NCBI RefSeq assembly: GCF_021134715.1
Contig: NC_060022.1
Coordinates: forward strand, 1,989,001 to 2,053,000
DNA from: Daphnia pulex
Taxonomy: Eukaryota > Arthropoda > Branchiopoda > Diplostraca > Daphniidae
Direction: 5' to 3'
DNA length: 64,000 nt
In this document: positions 37,406-48,821 of the stretch, piece by piece
Layout: every line of letters begins with the position of its first letter
Position numbering within the stretch: position 1 is the stretch's first letter
Notes under the pieces: model-generated
The model's database searches: none
Told to the model about the DNA's origin: nothing
The model's input: only the letters and a program-made list of their open reading frames with translations
Position numbers and translations under genes: made by a program

Positions 37406-39823
37406 ATGTGCAAGTCTCAAAGAAATGGACTGTTGTTAGTTTCCTTGTTGTTTTTTATCCCAATTCTTGCCGCAAGTGAACATCGGTATCACGGATCAGA
37501 CTATCAAATTACCGGCTTATTAAAATCCCTGCTCAACATTACGTACAGACCGTGGCAAAATCTGCTGGACAAAACACAACCAAATTCAAAGAAATCGATT
37601 GAAGACAACCTGGAAACAACAGACTTGTCTGCACTGGCAGAACAGAAGAGGTCAAACAACTTTGAATTACCAAGCAGGACTATTGAAAGCTCAATAGTTA
37701 AAAATAAAGATTTACAGGTAACACATTTATCATCCTTTGTACGGAAGAACCGACAAGAAAACGGATGCGTATGCACACCAAATCTAGCTTGTGGTTGTAA
37801 TTGTGCGACTACTTGTTTGGTGCTGGACTTTCAATGTGGACAAACTTGTACTCACGTTACCGTTTACAACGCTGAGTATCTTCAAGGACCTTATAATGAA
37901 CCTCAATTGTCAACAAGTGTAACAACCTACAACAACAACTGCAACGACGATTGCTTCACCAGCGATGTTACACCCGATGCGCCCCATGTGATCACCGATG
38001 CGCCCTATGGGACCACCGGAGCGCCCCATGTGATCAACGATCCGCCCTATGGGACCACCGATGCGCCCCATTTGATCACCGATGCGCCCTATGGGACCAC
38101 CAAAGCGCCCCATTTGATCACCGATGCGCCCTATGGGACCACCGGAGCGCCCCATGTGATCAACGATCCGCCCTATGGGACCACCGAAGCGCCCCATTTG
38201 ATCAACAACGACAACGTGACCATCAACGTGTCTACCAATGTGAGCACCGATGCTACCGTGCCCATCATCAACATAACCAACGTTGAGACCAGCAACGATG
38301 GGACCAACGATGGGGCCAGCGTTGGGACCAGCGTTGGGACCAGCGTTGGGACCAGCAACTCTGTGACGAACTATGTACCTCCTGTAGCGATAGTAGTAGG
38401 TGGTATTGTAGCAATAGCTCTAGCTGTTGCAATTCCGCTCGGTATTAATCCACCGCCAGTTGAGTGTATTCCACCCGAACTGTTTGTCGACTTTTCGGTT
38501 ATTGAAGATAAGATTCCTTTCAACAGTCAGCCATTTTTTGAAAAAGACTTTCCTCCGGACGGATGTGGAAATAATTCCGTGCGGATGGAAATTGGGAATT
38601 CGAATAGGAATTTGGATTGGAATAGACCCAGTGAAGTAAATTGCCAGCCGCTTATGAGAAGAGGAAATTGCCGCAGTCCACAAGATTGGGTCACCGTAAA
38701 TCCCACTACATTGAAGGTATAGATACTAATTAGATAAAAAAAGTATTAACGTTTTAAAAGTTCCAAGTTTGAATTAAAGCGACTCATCTTAGGGAAGTTG
38801 CACTCCACGTCTTTGCGGTCGAGGACGAGTGTTCGTCGGTCGTGATGGACTTTGTCACGATATTTACGATCCAGGCAAGTGCCAAGGTGGCCGGCGACTT
38901 TACTATTCTCCTTTTGGAGATCCCATCTGCGATTGTCCAATCGGAGAATATCCTTTTCCGAACGCCGAAAACAATTGCGTTGCACTTTTCACCCAAGGTA
39001 ATAGCAGTAGCCTAGTTTTCTTCTAACGTCTGATGCTTAGCAACAATGCACTATGATTCAGCGAAATAAAATGGTACCTTTTTGTGTTTTAAAAAAGGAC
39101 CCTGCCGAGATGGGAGTATAGTGGGCATTAGTTCACAGGGTCAATTGGAGTGCATGCCATCCAAATGTCAATCAACCAACGTTGGAGATAAATCTCTACA
39201 GTTGCTGCCGGCCGAGGATGGACAATGCTACGCTCTAGGAACACAGGGTCCCTGTTCACCTCCCTCTTTGTTGGGTTATGACATCTTCAAACGCCAAATG
39301 GAGTGTGTCAATGTTCAAAATGATACCTCGCCCTATTTCACTTCTCCTGAAGAAGAGGCACTGGTCGATAGCATCTACAACCAGCGCTCTCCGGACTTTG
39401 ACGACTTCCGAATTTCAATGGTCTTTGAAAGTCCAGTAGGAACCAACGACATCGGCCAGCGTAGGCAAGGTGCTACCACCGCTGGAATATTTCAATTCCC
39501 TGGCTTTTCACCGGAAGCACTTTTGAATCCATGTCGACCTGGAGCTCGAACGGAGATGAATTATAAATGCACGAATCCATTAATGTAAGACAATAAGCAA
39601 TTTTTTTCTTTAATGTAATCATGTTTTAAAAATATTTCTTTTTATTAGACCCAAGTCGAGAACAAAAAGGGAAACGTTGCAAGCTGTTCGGCCGGCATTT
39701 CAGTGTACGCCAGATAAAAATTTGCAAGCAACGGGCAAGTGCGTGACCGATAATCGCAGCACGAATTGTGGACCATCTTTTCGGTTCAACCCTACTACCG
39801 GACAATGCCGAAGTATCTTCTAA
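37406..39823 (+). CDS. Secreted cysteine-rich DUF4789-like protein, paralogue B with repeat linker
   Basis: There are four exons, 37406-38716, 38793-38997, 39098-39584 and 39649-39823, giving 725 residues. It is organised like paralogue A: signal peptide, N-terminal cysteine block (CGCNCATTC), hydrophobic helix (AIVVGGIVAIALAVAIPLGI), then the cysteine modules. Exon 2 has the same length as in A (205 bp), exon 3 the same length (487 bp), and exon 4 is one codon longer. The difference lies before the helix, where a 14-residue unit of the type xAPHVITDAPYGTT is repeated 5.5 times (residues about 191-267). A Thr/Asn-rich segment and three SVGT repeats follow. Such a Thr/Pro-rich linker would be mucin-like and probably O-glycosylated. 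Paralogue A lacks it entirely. Confidence 0.85.
37976..38206 (+). repeat. Coding minisatellite, 42-bp unit, 5.5 copies
   Basis: Tandem units start at 37976, 38018, 38060, 38102, 38144 and 38186 (the last is partial). Each is built of two related 21-bp halves: GCGCCCCATGTGATCACC-like and GCGCCCTATGGGACCACC-like. The length is a multiple of three, so copy-number change keeps the frame. All units stay open in the coding frame. Confidence 0.95.
38318..38353 (+). repeat. Coding 12-bp tandem repeat, three copies (SVGT)
   Basis: AGCGTTGGGACC occurs three times in a row in exon 1 of paralogue B, preceded by degenerate copies from about 38290. It lies just before the hydrophobic helix. Confidence 0.9.
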
Positions 39824-40969
39824 CGTAAGCGGAATGTGGTTAGCTTTTTTCCAAACAGATGTGATTCAAACGCTGAGAGAAAAAAGAATGCTTGGCGGAG
39901 TGTAATCAAAACAGACGCTTTCAATAAGAATAAAATTTAAAAAAAAAAAAAGTTATTCCCCGATCGTTCGACCTTAACATCTACGCCGTACCTTGCCTCT
40001 CAATGAAATTGTGGATAATTTTGATATACCTCAATGAAAAATAAATTGTTGAATTACCATTTAGAAATATTTCTGGTTACGACTATCGTTTAGTATTGGT
40101 AGTATTGGTAGGATTGTGATATTTCTGTCTGTTTTGCAACCCAACTTGAAGGTGAAGTATAACGAATCCGCCATTTAGCTCAAAGCGTAGTACCTTCAAA
40201 AAAAGACGGAAATGAGGAAACAAAACGTTTCTTTGGCCAGCTCACCACAGCTATTCCCGTAAATGTCAGACAGAATCGCAGACAGATAGCTTTGGGCGTT
40301 TGAATAAAACTTTTGAAGCAATGCCTAGGTCGGCATGCAAGCATGTGCTTTGAACAACCGCTATAGTTTTCAAAAGACAGTCGGCTTCAGGCTAGAAAAG
40401 AAACTGACATAGGGGAATGTTGTGTGCGGTGTTTTTACACCAAAAATGAAACATTCTTAGACTTGCCGATTTCTTTAAAAAAAAATATAACTACAAAAAG
40501 TGAATCTACACGCCATTCCAATTCAAGTATACGACAAGCCCACAATATTATTCACAACGGTTGTTTACATGGGAAATAATCCGTTATTTAGATATCTATA
40601 GAATTTATTAAACTGCCTGAATTTTGAATGACATTAGAACCCACGCACATTGAATACCATTTATCTTTAGTTTACATAATGGAATCTTTCAGCGACTAAA
40701 ACAATGCCGAATGAAATGAATGAGTGTACGGAGCATCTGTCGCATTTTTGAACAGGTGTCTATACAATTAAGTTTACAGATGGAATAAGTACAGTCAATT
40801 ACGAATTAAACTAATGCGTATTCAAACATCTGCCATTTTTAAACAGGTTGAATGTAAGTAAAAGTTTTCTGACTAGGCGATGTTTCTAGCAGAATGAAGA
40901 AAAGAAAATCTGGTTTAAAGCTATAGATTTGACCCATATACGAAAAATTTAACACAGCATGGGCTGTAA

Positions 40970-41890
40970 TGCTGCATGGCCTAAAAAGTAATGTAATTTT
41001 CTGGATCACGGCAAAATGATTGCATCTCCTGGACTTTCCCGCATCACTTTCCAAGGATAAAAAAAAAGGTGAAAAAATTGGGTGAAAAATGTGGACGTGA
41101 CAACTCTAACAAAGCAAACTGGAAGTAAATGACCCAGATGTCTGCTCTCCTACGGCACCCACCGATTTCCGCACCACTGTTGAAAACTCTAATTATGTGC
41201 ATTTTAGTCTTTTACAAATTCAAAACAAGTTTTTCCACATTGCAATTTACAAAACAGATAACTAAAACCAATATCGGGAAAAGGACCTTGCCTCAAAAAA
41301 GAATTTCGCTCCACCTTTTACACAACGTGGTTTAGTGTGAGCAAAGCCATATAGCGTCCAGTTTTAAAAATTTTCTATTGGTCCTCCCCAGGTCCGTGTT
41401 GCCTAGGATATATAACGAAGATTGCTGACAAACAAAGCAGTTTTAACTGAGTAGGCTACCACAAATCTCAACATATTTTGAAGATAAGTTTTTGCTAGTA
41501 TGCTTACCCTCTAAGATGACCTATGTTCAAAAATATCTTAGTTCTTGGTAGACTACTTTTTAGCGCGTGAGTCGCATCTCGTCAAAATCTAGACCCTTGT
41601 TTGACCTACTTTTTTTTAAACTCGAAAAATCTATTTTCACATTTACAACCAGCTCAAACCAGAAAAAGTCTCATCACATCTAGTCTATCAAAACCTTTTA
41701 TAGATGCAAAACGCGACACGGGCCAACGAAGACTTGAATTCCCCTGGAGCATCGCATTTTTCAAAGCCTCAGTCAGATGAGACACCAATGCAAATGTGTA
41801 AGAACATACGTATCATATTATGCGTTTTTCCTTTTACAACGTTTTGACTAAACGCAGCCATCACCTTAGAAACGAGAAATTGATACTGTC
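40970..41890. other. Insertion in duplication copy B relative to copy A
   Basis: The flanking bases on both sides (CACAGCATGGGC on the left, TTCGTTCCGC on the right) are contiguous in copy A near 32795-32825 apart from about 12 bases. The inserted ~920 bp has no long ORF and no obvious terminal repeats. It could be a mobile-element remnant, or sequence that copy A has lost. Confidence 0.5.
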
Positions 41891-42963
41891 AGTTCGTTCC
41901 GCAAAAAAGGATGACTTTTGGAGATTGTTCAACTACTAGTCAATGCCAAGGCCGGATCTATTAACTATGCTAAAAGGTCGAAATTTAAGTGCTTACCTTT
42001 TGTTGACCTTGTTTTCGTTGATGGTCTTGTGAATAATTACAGGTTAGCGCTATGTACCTGAATAATGAAAAAAAAAGACAATACCACTTAATAATTAACG
42101 GAGGCGGCTGATTTCTTTCGAAAGATTGGGTTACATTTACTCTGTTTAGATAGTTTTGTGACGCAGTACCATATTTGTCTGTTGACACGACAGCCTACTT
42201 GATATTCTTAAATGGGGCCACGAAAGTCCATGTTGCAAAGAAGTTACCCGAATCCAGCAGGTCAAGTCGCATCAAAACTATTTAGTGATGCAATGACACA
42301 GTTTTACGAATCTTTTTAAAACCTTTTAAATCTTTTCAAAACTTACCAAAAGAAGCGGCAAAAAGCTCTTCGAGTAAACGAAAAGGGCATCATTCTTTAA
42401 AAAAAGACACGAAACTCGTTGGGTCATGAAAAATGACGGAGGCAGCCGTGCGGGATTTACGATTTAGTTCCTCCTAGGAAGGGCTATCTCCCATCAATCA
42501 GAATTCTTCGAGCAATCATCATCAACGGGTTTAACCAAAGCGGCAGTTAAAGTTGTTGCGAGATATCACTACCGTGGACAAAATCCAAACAGTTGCAAGT
42601 CCAGTGGCGCAGGCAATAAACTCGACAATACCTCCAATTACCGCACCCAACCGCCTCCTTAGGAAAAAAGAAAGAAAGTCGAGTGTTTGTATAAAGATGA
42701 TTACAGAAAAAGAGGTCGCCGCGCTTGCCTATAAACTGTTGTTATTTATTGCTATTTGACAAGCATTGTAGGTGGAAAAAAAATACCGCAGCAAAACTAC
42801 GCTCCACTTGGTTCTTACGGTAGCTCAGAGAAACCGCATCCTGAAAAATCATTTAACGTAAAAAGGTGCGACACCACGAATACGTTTAGTTTCATTTCGG
42901 ACACCACGTCATGAACTAGCTCATTCATACGGTCAAGCAACAACAGTGTGAAACACAGACGAG

Positions 42964-44543
42964 ATGTTTGGAAATGTGAGTCCAGCTGTTGTTCTACTGT
43001 TTAAAATATCAATTATTGGTTATTGTTGTTTTGGTGATCAACAGAGCTTCTCGGAAAGGCAAGTGAGTAGACCATGGATACAGGAATTGTTAACACAAGA
43101 GAAATCTAGAAATCTTACCAGTGCGACGACAAACGCGGATGGATATCTGAAAAGCCAAAATGTGCAACTATCCCGGATACCAACCGATGTTAGTTTACAA
43201 GTTTTCCGTTTTGCGGGTAACAAATCACTACAAAGAAGAACTAAATCAAATGCAGGAACGATATTATTCGTCCCCAAGTTCGTTATAGCAGTAGGAGCCA
43301 TAGCAGCGGCCATCGCTGTGGCTGTTACCTCGCACGGAAAGCATACTAAAATAGAAGAAATCGATATCGACTTTAGGCTACTCAACATTCTTACACCTAT
43401 AAACGACTTACCGATGCCAGTTACAGGAGTAGACTTTCCATCCGACGGATGTGGAGACAACTCGGTGCGATTCAATGGAACTTGCTTTCCGGTTTTACAC
43501 AAAGGTCCATGCCATCGAATTGAATGGGTCACCATAGATCCCATTACATTGCAGGTAAATTCACGACAAAATGTTTGGAAATCCAAGGATCAGAATTTCA
43601 AAGGGATCCTTTTAGGGACGATGCACTCCACGTCTTTGCGGTCGAGAAAGGGTATTAGTTGTTCGCGATGGACTTTGTCACGATATTTACGATCCTGGCG
43701 AGTGCCAAGGTGGCCGGCGACTATACTATACAGCTTACGGAGATCCCATATGCGATTGCCCAATTGGACAATATCCATTTCCGCACCCCCATGACAACTG
43801 TGTTCCACTTTTCACCCAAGGTATACACTTTCAATATTTACTTTTGTGCGTTCAAAGATTGATCCCGAATTTCAGGGCCTTGCCAAGATGGATACGTAGT
43901 AAGCATTAATCAAGATGGACGATTGGGCTGCACGCCAGCTGAATGTGAATCAACCGATGGGAAAGACTTTTTACAACAGTTGGTGTTGGCCAATAAAGCA
44001 TGCTACGTCCTAGGATCCCGTGGCCCTTGTTCGACTACTTCCCAGCTACTGGGCTACGATATCTTCAAAAGGCGATTGCAGTGCGTCAATCTCTTGGATC
44101 CTTTCTCGCCCTATTTCTCTTGGCACGAAGAAAACAATTTGCTTGATAGCATCTACAATCACCTGCATCTGGAATCCGATGAATTTCGAACATCCTTAGT
44201 CTATCAAAGTCTAGAGGGGAGAAACGACACACTCCGCAGGCAGGGCGCGAACACCGCTGGAATATTTCAATTCCCTAGCTCCTCACCGGAAACACTATTA
44301 AATCCATGTCGGACTGGAGCGAGACAAGGGACAAATTATAAATGTACCAACCCTTTAGTGTAAGACAAAAAAATTTTCTTTCATGCAAATTTGAAGCTTT
44401 TGATTTAAACCTACCCTTTTTTATTCAGGCCCAACATGAATCGGAGAGACCTGCTGCCAGTTGTACGACCCGGAGTGAAAACCAACTGTGAAGGTAACGC
44501 TGTGTTCATCGCTGTAACTGGTCAATGTCGACCACGATTTTAG
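42964..44543 (+). CDS. Secreted cysteine-rich DUF4789-like protein, paralogue C (short, diverged)
   Basis: There are four exons, 42964-43554, 43616-43820, 43876-44359 and 44429-44543, giving 464 residues. The ATG at 42964 precedes a hydrophobic leader (VVLLFKISIIGYCCFG). It shares intron positions and phases with A and B, an identical 205-bp exon 2 length, and the modules DGCGDNSVR, KGPC, LCGRERV, DICDC/CDCPIGQYPFP, CYVLGSRGPC and LGYDIFKRRLQCV. It lacks the N-terminal cysteine block and the repeat linker. A short hydrophobic helix (FVIAVGAIAAAIAVAVT) sits at the equivalent place. Exon 4 is shorter. It is more diverged, so it split off before the A/B duplication. Intact. Confidence 0.85.
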
Positions 44544-45299
44544 TTCAAATGTCCAAATCACAAAATTTGAAATCTAAATGTAACGACTGATCATGGCAAA
44601 TTAGCCATATCATAAAAATTTTGAATACACAAGCGAGTTACCTTTGACAATGAAGATTTCGTGTTCTAGACGACCTGCTCAGCAAAAGACTAGTGACGAA
44701 TTGGAGGGGAAATAACTTGCCACGAACATCTTGCAGTAGTAGTTGAGGGTGTATTTTTATGCAAGGCGACGTAGGAAAAGTTAGCGCGGACTGAAGCCAA
44801 AAAGAAGTTTCATTGATCAAGCTTGGAATCACTCCATGAACTCAGCTTTTTCTAAAATACGGTGGATCTGATTAAAAATTAAAATTTCGCAACATAATTG
44901 CTCTATGGAAGCCAGTAAATGAGCTAAGTAAGTTTCACACGTGCTAAAACAACGAATTTCTATGTTTAACTCAATCAATTTTCCATTTTTGGACGTAGTC
45001 TACCTGATAGTCGTCTCAGTCCAACAATCACGTGTAGCACTTTCCGCTGTTCGCATAGAGTGTGACCACGCCCATGGGTGCAAAGAGATCTAATTCGTGA
45101 CTTCTACAAGTTAATTATTAAATAGAAAAACAAATATGGAAAGGGCTTTTCAAGGCTAATGTTAACTTACCCTAACCAGCTCATTTAATAGTTTCTATTA
45201 AGCAATTAGTTCTGGAAAAAGCTTAATTTTTATTCAGATTGACCGCAGAACTAGAAACAGCTGATAAAATGACGTTAGTTATTTTGTTTGTTCAATCAT
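44544..45299. other. Convergent spacer between paralogue C and CCT1
   Basis: About 750 bp between two facing 3' ends, containing both 3' UTRs. It is AT-rich with no supported coding exon. I see nothing else in it. Confidence 0.4.
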
Positions 45300-47571
45300 C
45301 TAGTCGTCTAACTGTCCGCATTGGTACGCGTTCTGGTAACTTTGCGTGTTCTTATCTTCGGAATCAAGCTTGATCATATCATCAATACGCAGAATGGTGA
45401 TAGCGGCCTCTGTAGCGAATTTGAGAGATTTGATCTTTGAGACAGCGGGCTCAAAGACACCGGCTTGACGGTTATCCCTGACAGCACCTTCCATCAAGTC
45501 CAACCCGATCCTTGAAAGAAACAGCAATCAATAAAATATTTTAAAACAGATAATCCAAAATGATTTACCATTTCAAATTAGCATGCTCAGGCTTTGACTG
45601 CGATGAGTGATGGTAGGAACGCATCTTAGCCACCAGATCAGTTGCGTCTTTAGCAGCGTTGACTGCCAAGGTCTTGGGAATAACCAACAGAGAGTGAGCA
45701 AACTCGGCAATCGCCAACTGTTCTCGGGAGCTCTGCATTTTAAAACGAAAAGTCAATCATGTGATCAAATTTTGGCATTCAAAAGTACCACTTACCAATG
45801 AAGTAGCGAAGCTCTCCAAATAAATAGAGAGTGCAACTTCGACAGCGCCACCACCAACGACTAGAGTTTTGGATTCTAGAACACGTTTGACGACGCAGAG
45901 GGCATCGTGCACCGAGCGTTCCATCTCATCACAGTAGAAGTCGTTGGGACCACGAAGAATGATGGATGCAGCAGTACGCGCTTTGGTTCTAAAAAAAAAA
46001 AACAATAAATATGTCAAATGCTAATTCTGATAACATTAGCTTCCACAAATAATTCACCCTTTGATAATAATGAGCTCGTCGTCGCAGATGCGCTCCGTTG
46101 AGACTTCAGCGGCCTCACCGATAGAAGAAGCTTCGAAACTTTCATCACCTAAAGAATAAAATATATATAGTTCCGAACATCACTGAAAGGTTGAATAATC
46201 AATAATGTAATACCTTCGAGATTGGCCATGGAAGAAAGTAAAGTGGCTCCTGTCGCTTTAGCAATACGCTTCAAGTCAGCTTTCTTGCATCGACGAACAG
46301 CCATGGCACCTGCTTCTACGAAATACTGAATAAACAAATAAATGTCAGTTAGCGATTAGACTTCAGATTATATGTACGCTATTTACCTTGAGGCACAAAT
46401 CGTCAATACCTCCAGTAGCCAAAATAACATTAGCTCCGGCATTGAGGATTTTCTGAATTCTCTCTTTCGTAATATCAGATTCTCGAGCACGGATAGCATC
46501 GAGCTTCTCGGGGTCTGTGACGAGAACCTGAACTCCCATTTTCATTTTGGTTTTTTGAAGAGAGAAATCAAGGCATGCAATCTTGGCGTTGGTGATCTTC
46601 TTAACCATTGCCTGGGAAGCAACCGAGCAGTTGAGGGCGTAACCAGTGATGAGAAGGCTTTCCCGAGCACTTTTGCCATGAGCCTTAAGAACGTTGATCG
46701 CCTTGATTGGATAGATAGCTTGCCCTTTGTTATCTGTAACGCGGACAGCATTGGCAGCGTCAACACACATGGCGGCGAAGAAGTTCGCGTCGGCGCTGAT
46801 GATTTTGCTCGACATAGATGTCTTGGCGGCATTGATCAAACAGTCCTTTCCAAGCTCCTCGACGCTCAAGGTCAAATTGTCCTGAATGTACTTCACTGCC
46901 TCCCTTTAAAACAATCACATGTTTGTCAAATCAAATCACATGTCAAAACAAGAGATTTGTAGGTGATCTTACTTGCAAGCCAGACGATAACCACTGATGA
47001 CAGAGGTAGGATGGATCTTTTGTTTAACCAATTCATCTGCATTTTTCAGCAACTCAGCTGCAACAATAACCTGCAACAAAAACAGTTTAGACCTTTGAAA
47101 GCAAATAAACAATCCAGTACCGAGCAACTAACCACTGAGGTTGTTCCGTCTCCAACTTCTTGGTCTTGCAATTGAGCAAGCTCAACCAACACTTTGGCAG
47201 CAGGGTGCTGAACTTCAAGTAGATTTAGGATAGTAGCACCATCATTAGTAATAGTGACATCCTGAAACAACAAAAAAGGGAGGTTACAGAAAATTTTCCT
47301 TTGTGTCGAAATATCACAATTTGCATTACCCCAACATCATCGACCAGCATTTTGTCTAGTCCCACAGGGCCAAGAGAGCTTTTGACAATATTGGCGATAG
47401 AACTTGCAGCCAAAACTAGGATAATTAAAAACATGTGTTATAAAATGTCAACCGGTACCGGCACTAGGCGTTATAACTCACGGTACAAAGAACAAAATAA
47501 TTACCATTTTGGGTGCGAACTGAATTGCCCGTGGTACGTTTTCCAGGAAGAGACAGACTTGAGGAGAACAT
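45300..47571 (-). CDS. TCP1: Chaperonin TRiC/CCT subunit alpha
   Basis: Alpha subunit of the cytosolic group II chaperonin ring that folds actin, tubulin and many other proteins using ATP. There are ten minus-strand exons: 47571-47505, 47415-47330, 47261-47133, 47070-46973, 46903-46387, 46325-46214, 46148-46058, 45988-45796, 45732-45569 and 45510-45300. They give 555 residues (the human protein has 556). Signatures include [29 protein letters not shown], the ATP motif GDGTTSV near residue 90, the apical-domain stretch [23 protein letters not shown], and the alpha-specific WIGLDLMEG. The start gives [10 protein letters not shown] before the conserved equatorial domain. Complete with no unusual features. 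Confidence 0.97.
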
Positions 47572-48232
47572 TTTGGTACTTTTTTATGAGACTATTACTA
47601 AATCTGTATTAATCAGCTCCTTTCTTTGCTCACACTTCTTGACGTTGTTCGAGCACGCTGCACGTGAAAGATGACGGGCAGAACGTTCTGGCTCTTGGGC
47701 TAAATGACTATTGCCACAAGTGAAGTCGAGCTAGTACTATTAAAATGCGACGCCGTCGCAGTCACATGGGGCATTTCATATTTGGTATGCTTTGCAGGTA
47801 AATGCAGCATTCTTGAATTTAGGAAATCATTTTCAGCTATATTTAATACATAGATTAATTAGAAAATAAATTAGTAAATAAAATCTTATGGTAAATTTAT
47901 TTAGGTGCTCGTCTGCCATTTTTTTTTACAATATCATCCATTGATTCCTTTCATTCACTAAAATCCGACCCTCGGGACATTTATTAGCTAGTCGAACGAG
48001 AGGCCCATTACGTAGAGCACGCGGTTCGAGAACACGATATGTCAGGCATAAATCAGCATGATATTTTGTAAGCTAACTGAAACTCAGGTGATTTTTTCAA
48101 AACTTGAACACCACAGTTGTAGTATTTTCGACTTTAGCTAGATGGTCTATGGATGACTAAATATTATTTTGCTATCTTCATTAAAGTGAATCGACTTCAA
48201 CTCGGATACAACATTGTGATAGACTCTTCGCC
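47572..48232. promoter_or_regulatory. Divergent region between CCT1 and the mini-Cobl gene
   Basis: 661 bp between divergent start codons. It is AT-rich in the middle and more GC-rich near CCT1, with a CACGTG hexamer at about 47660. No coding exon is supported. Confidence 0.4.
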
Positions 48233-48821
48233 ATGGCAGCCATCGACGCAGGACCGAGGAGGCAGCGAGGACTATTCGGACTTTTGTGTGGTACCATCAG
48301 TATTAAGAAAAGTATATTGGTAAGTCCCGCAATTCAATATTAAAAGTTGCTGTTCAAACGTATTATTACTTATTGTATATGCCCCATAGCAATAATAACC
48401 AACGGATGTTTGTGGTGAATCTCTTTTATAGTGCATCGGGGACAACAGTATTGCAGAGAACGACCCAACGGATCGAAGTGGGGATAACCGGCAGCAGCCG
48501 GATATAGAGAATCCACATCCGTCTGTAGACGACCCCAGTACAGATGTGAAGATCCCGTCACCTGTATTGGTCTCCAAGAAGCTTGCCGAAGAAGCTGTGG
48601 CCAAGAGACGCAATGTTCGATTTAGACATCAAGCTACCGTGATCGAAGAGGAGGAAGAAAATGGTTTTGAAAATTCCTCGACGGTCGAGGCGAACCAGAA
48701 ACTTTTAAATGAACATAGTAACAATATAACTTCGACGGATGTGAAATGTAACAGAAGAATCAGGCAAAAGAAAATGGCCCCGGCTCCTCCTCTGCCCGGA
48801 ATCCTTGGCAATGCTTCTTAA
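48233..48821 (+). CDS. Mini Cordon-bleu-like protein, partial paralogue of the downstream Cobl gene
   Basis: There are two exons, 48233-48319 and 48432-48821, giving 158 residues. The first exon encodes RRQRGLFGLLCG...IKKS, matching KKRGLLGLLGFGKHKKGS at the end of the downstream Cobl exon 59255-59562. The second begins CIGDNSIAENDPTDRS, matching SMGDSSISSDSAGDRS at the start of Cobl exon 60282-60671. Both share SPVL-SK-LAEEAVAKR and a KK(M/R)APAPP motif resembling the Cobl KRAP motif, which in vertebrates binds syndapin. The intron falls at the same place in both genes. The ubiquitin-like Cobl domain is missing, and no WH2 actin-binding motif is visible. The frame and splice sites are intact, arguing against a pseudogene. 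Confidence 0.8.

Larger units (their letters stand above)
36604..42885 (+). repeat. Segmental tandem duplication, copy B
   Basis: Counterpart of 28950-33785, longer because it carries extra material: a coding minisatellite at 37976-38206, about 150 bp near 40480-40640 and about 920 bp near 40970-41890. The remaining flanks match copy A closely, including a conserved stretch at 42430-42760 that pairs with 33340-33670. Confidence 0.8.

Noticed and set aside
37910-38286. Overlapping long frames on both strands across the minisatellite
   Set aside because: A repeat whose unit is a multiple of three keeps every frame open. Only the frame continuous with the gene is meaningful.
46372-46962. 196-codon plus-strand ORF opposite CCT1
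   Set aside because: It is antisense to the longest CCT1 exon and has no homology or promoter of its own.
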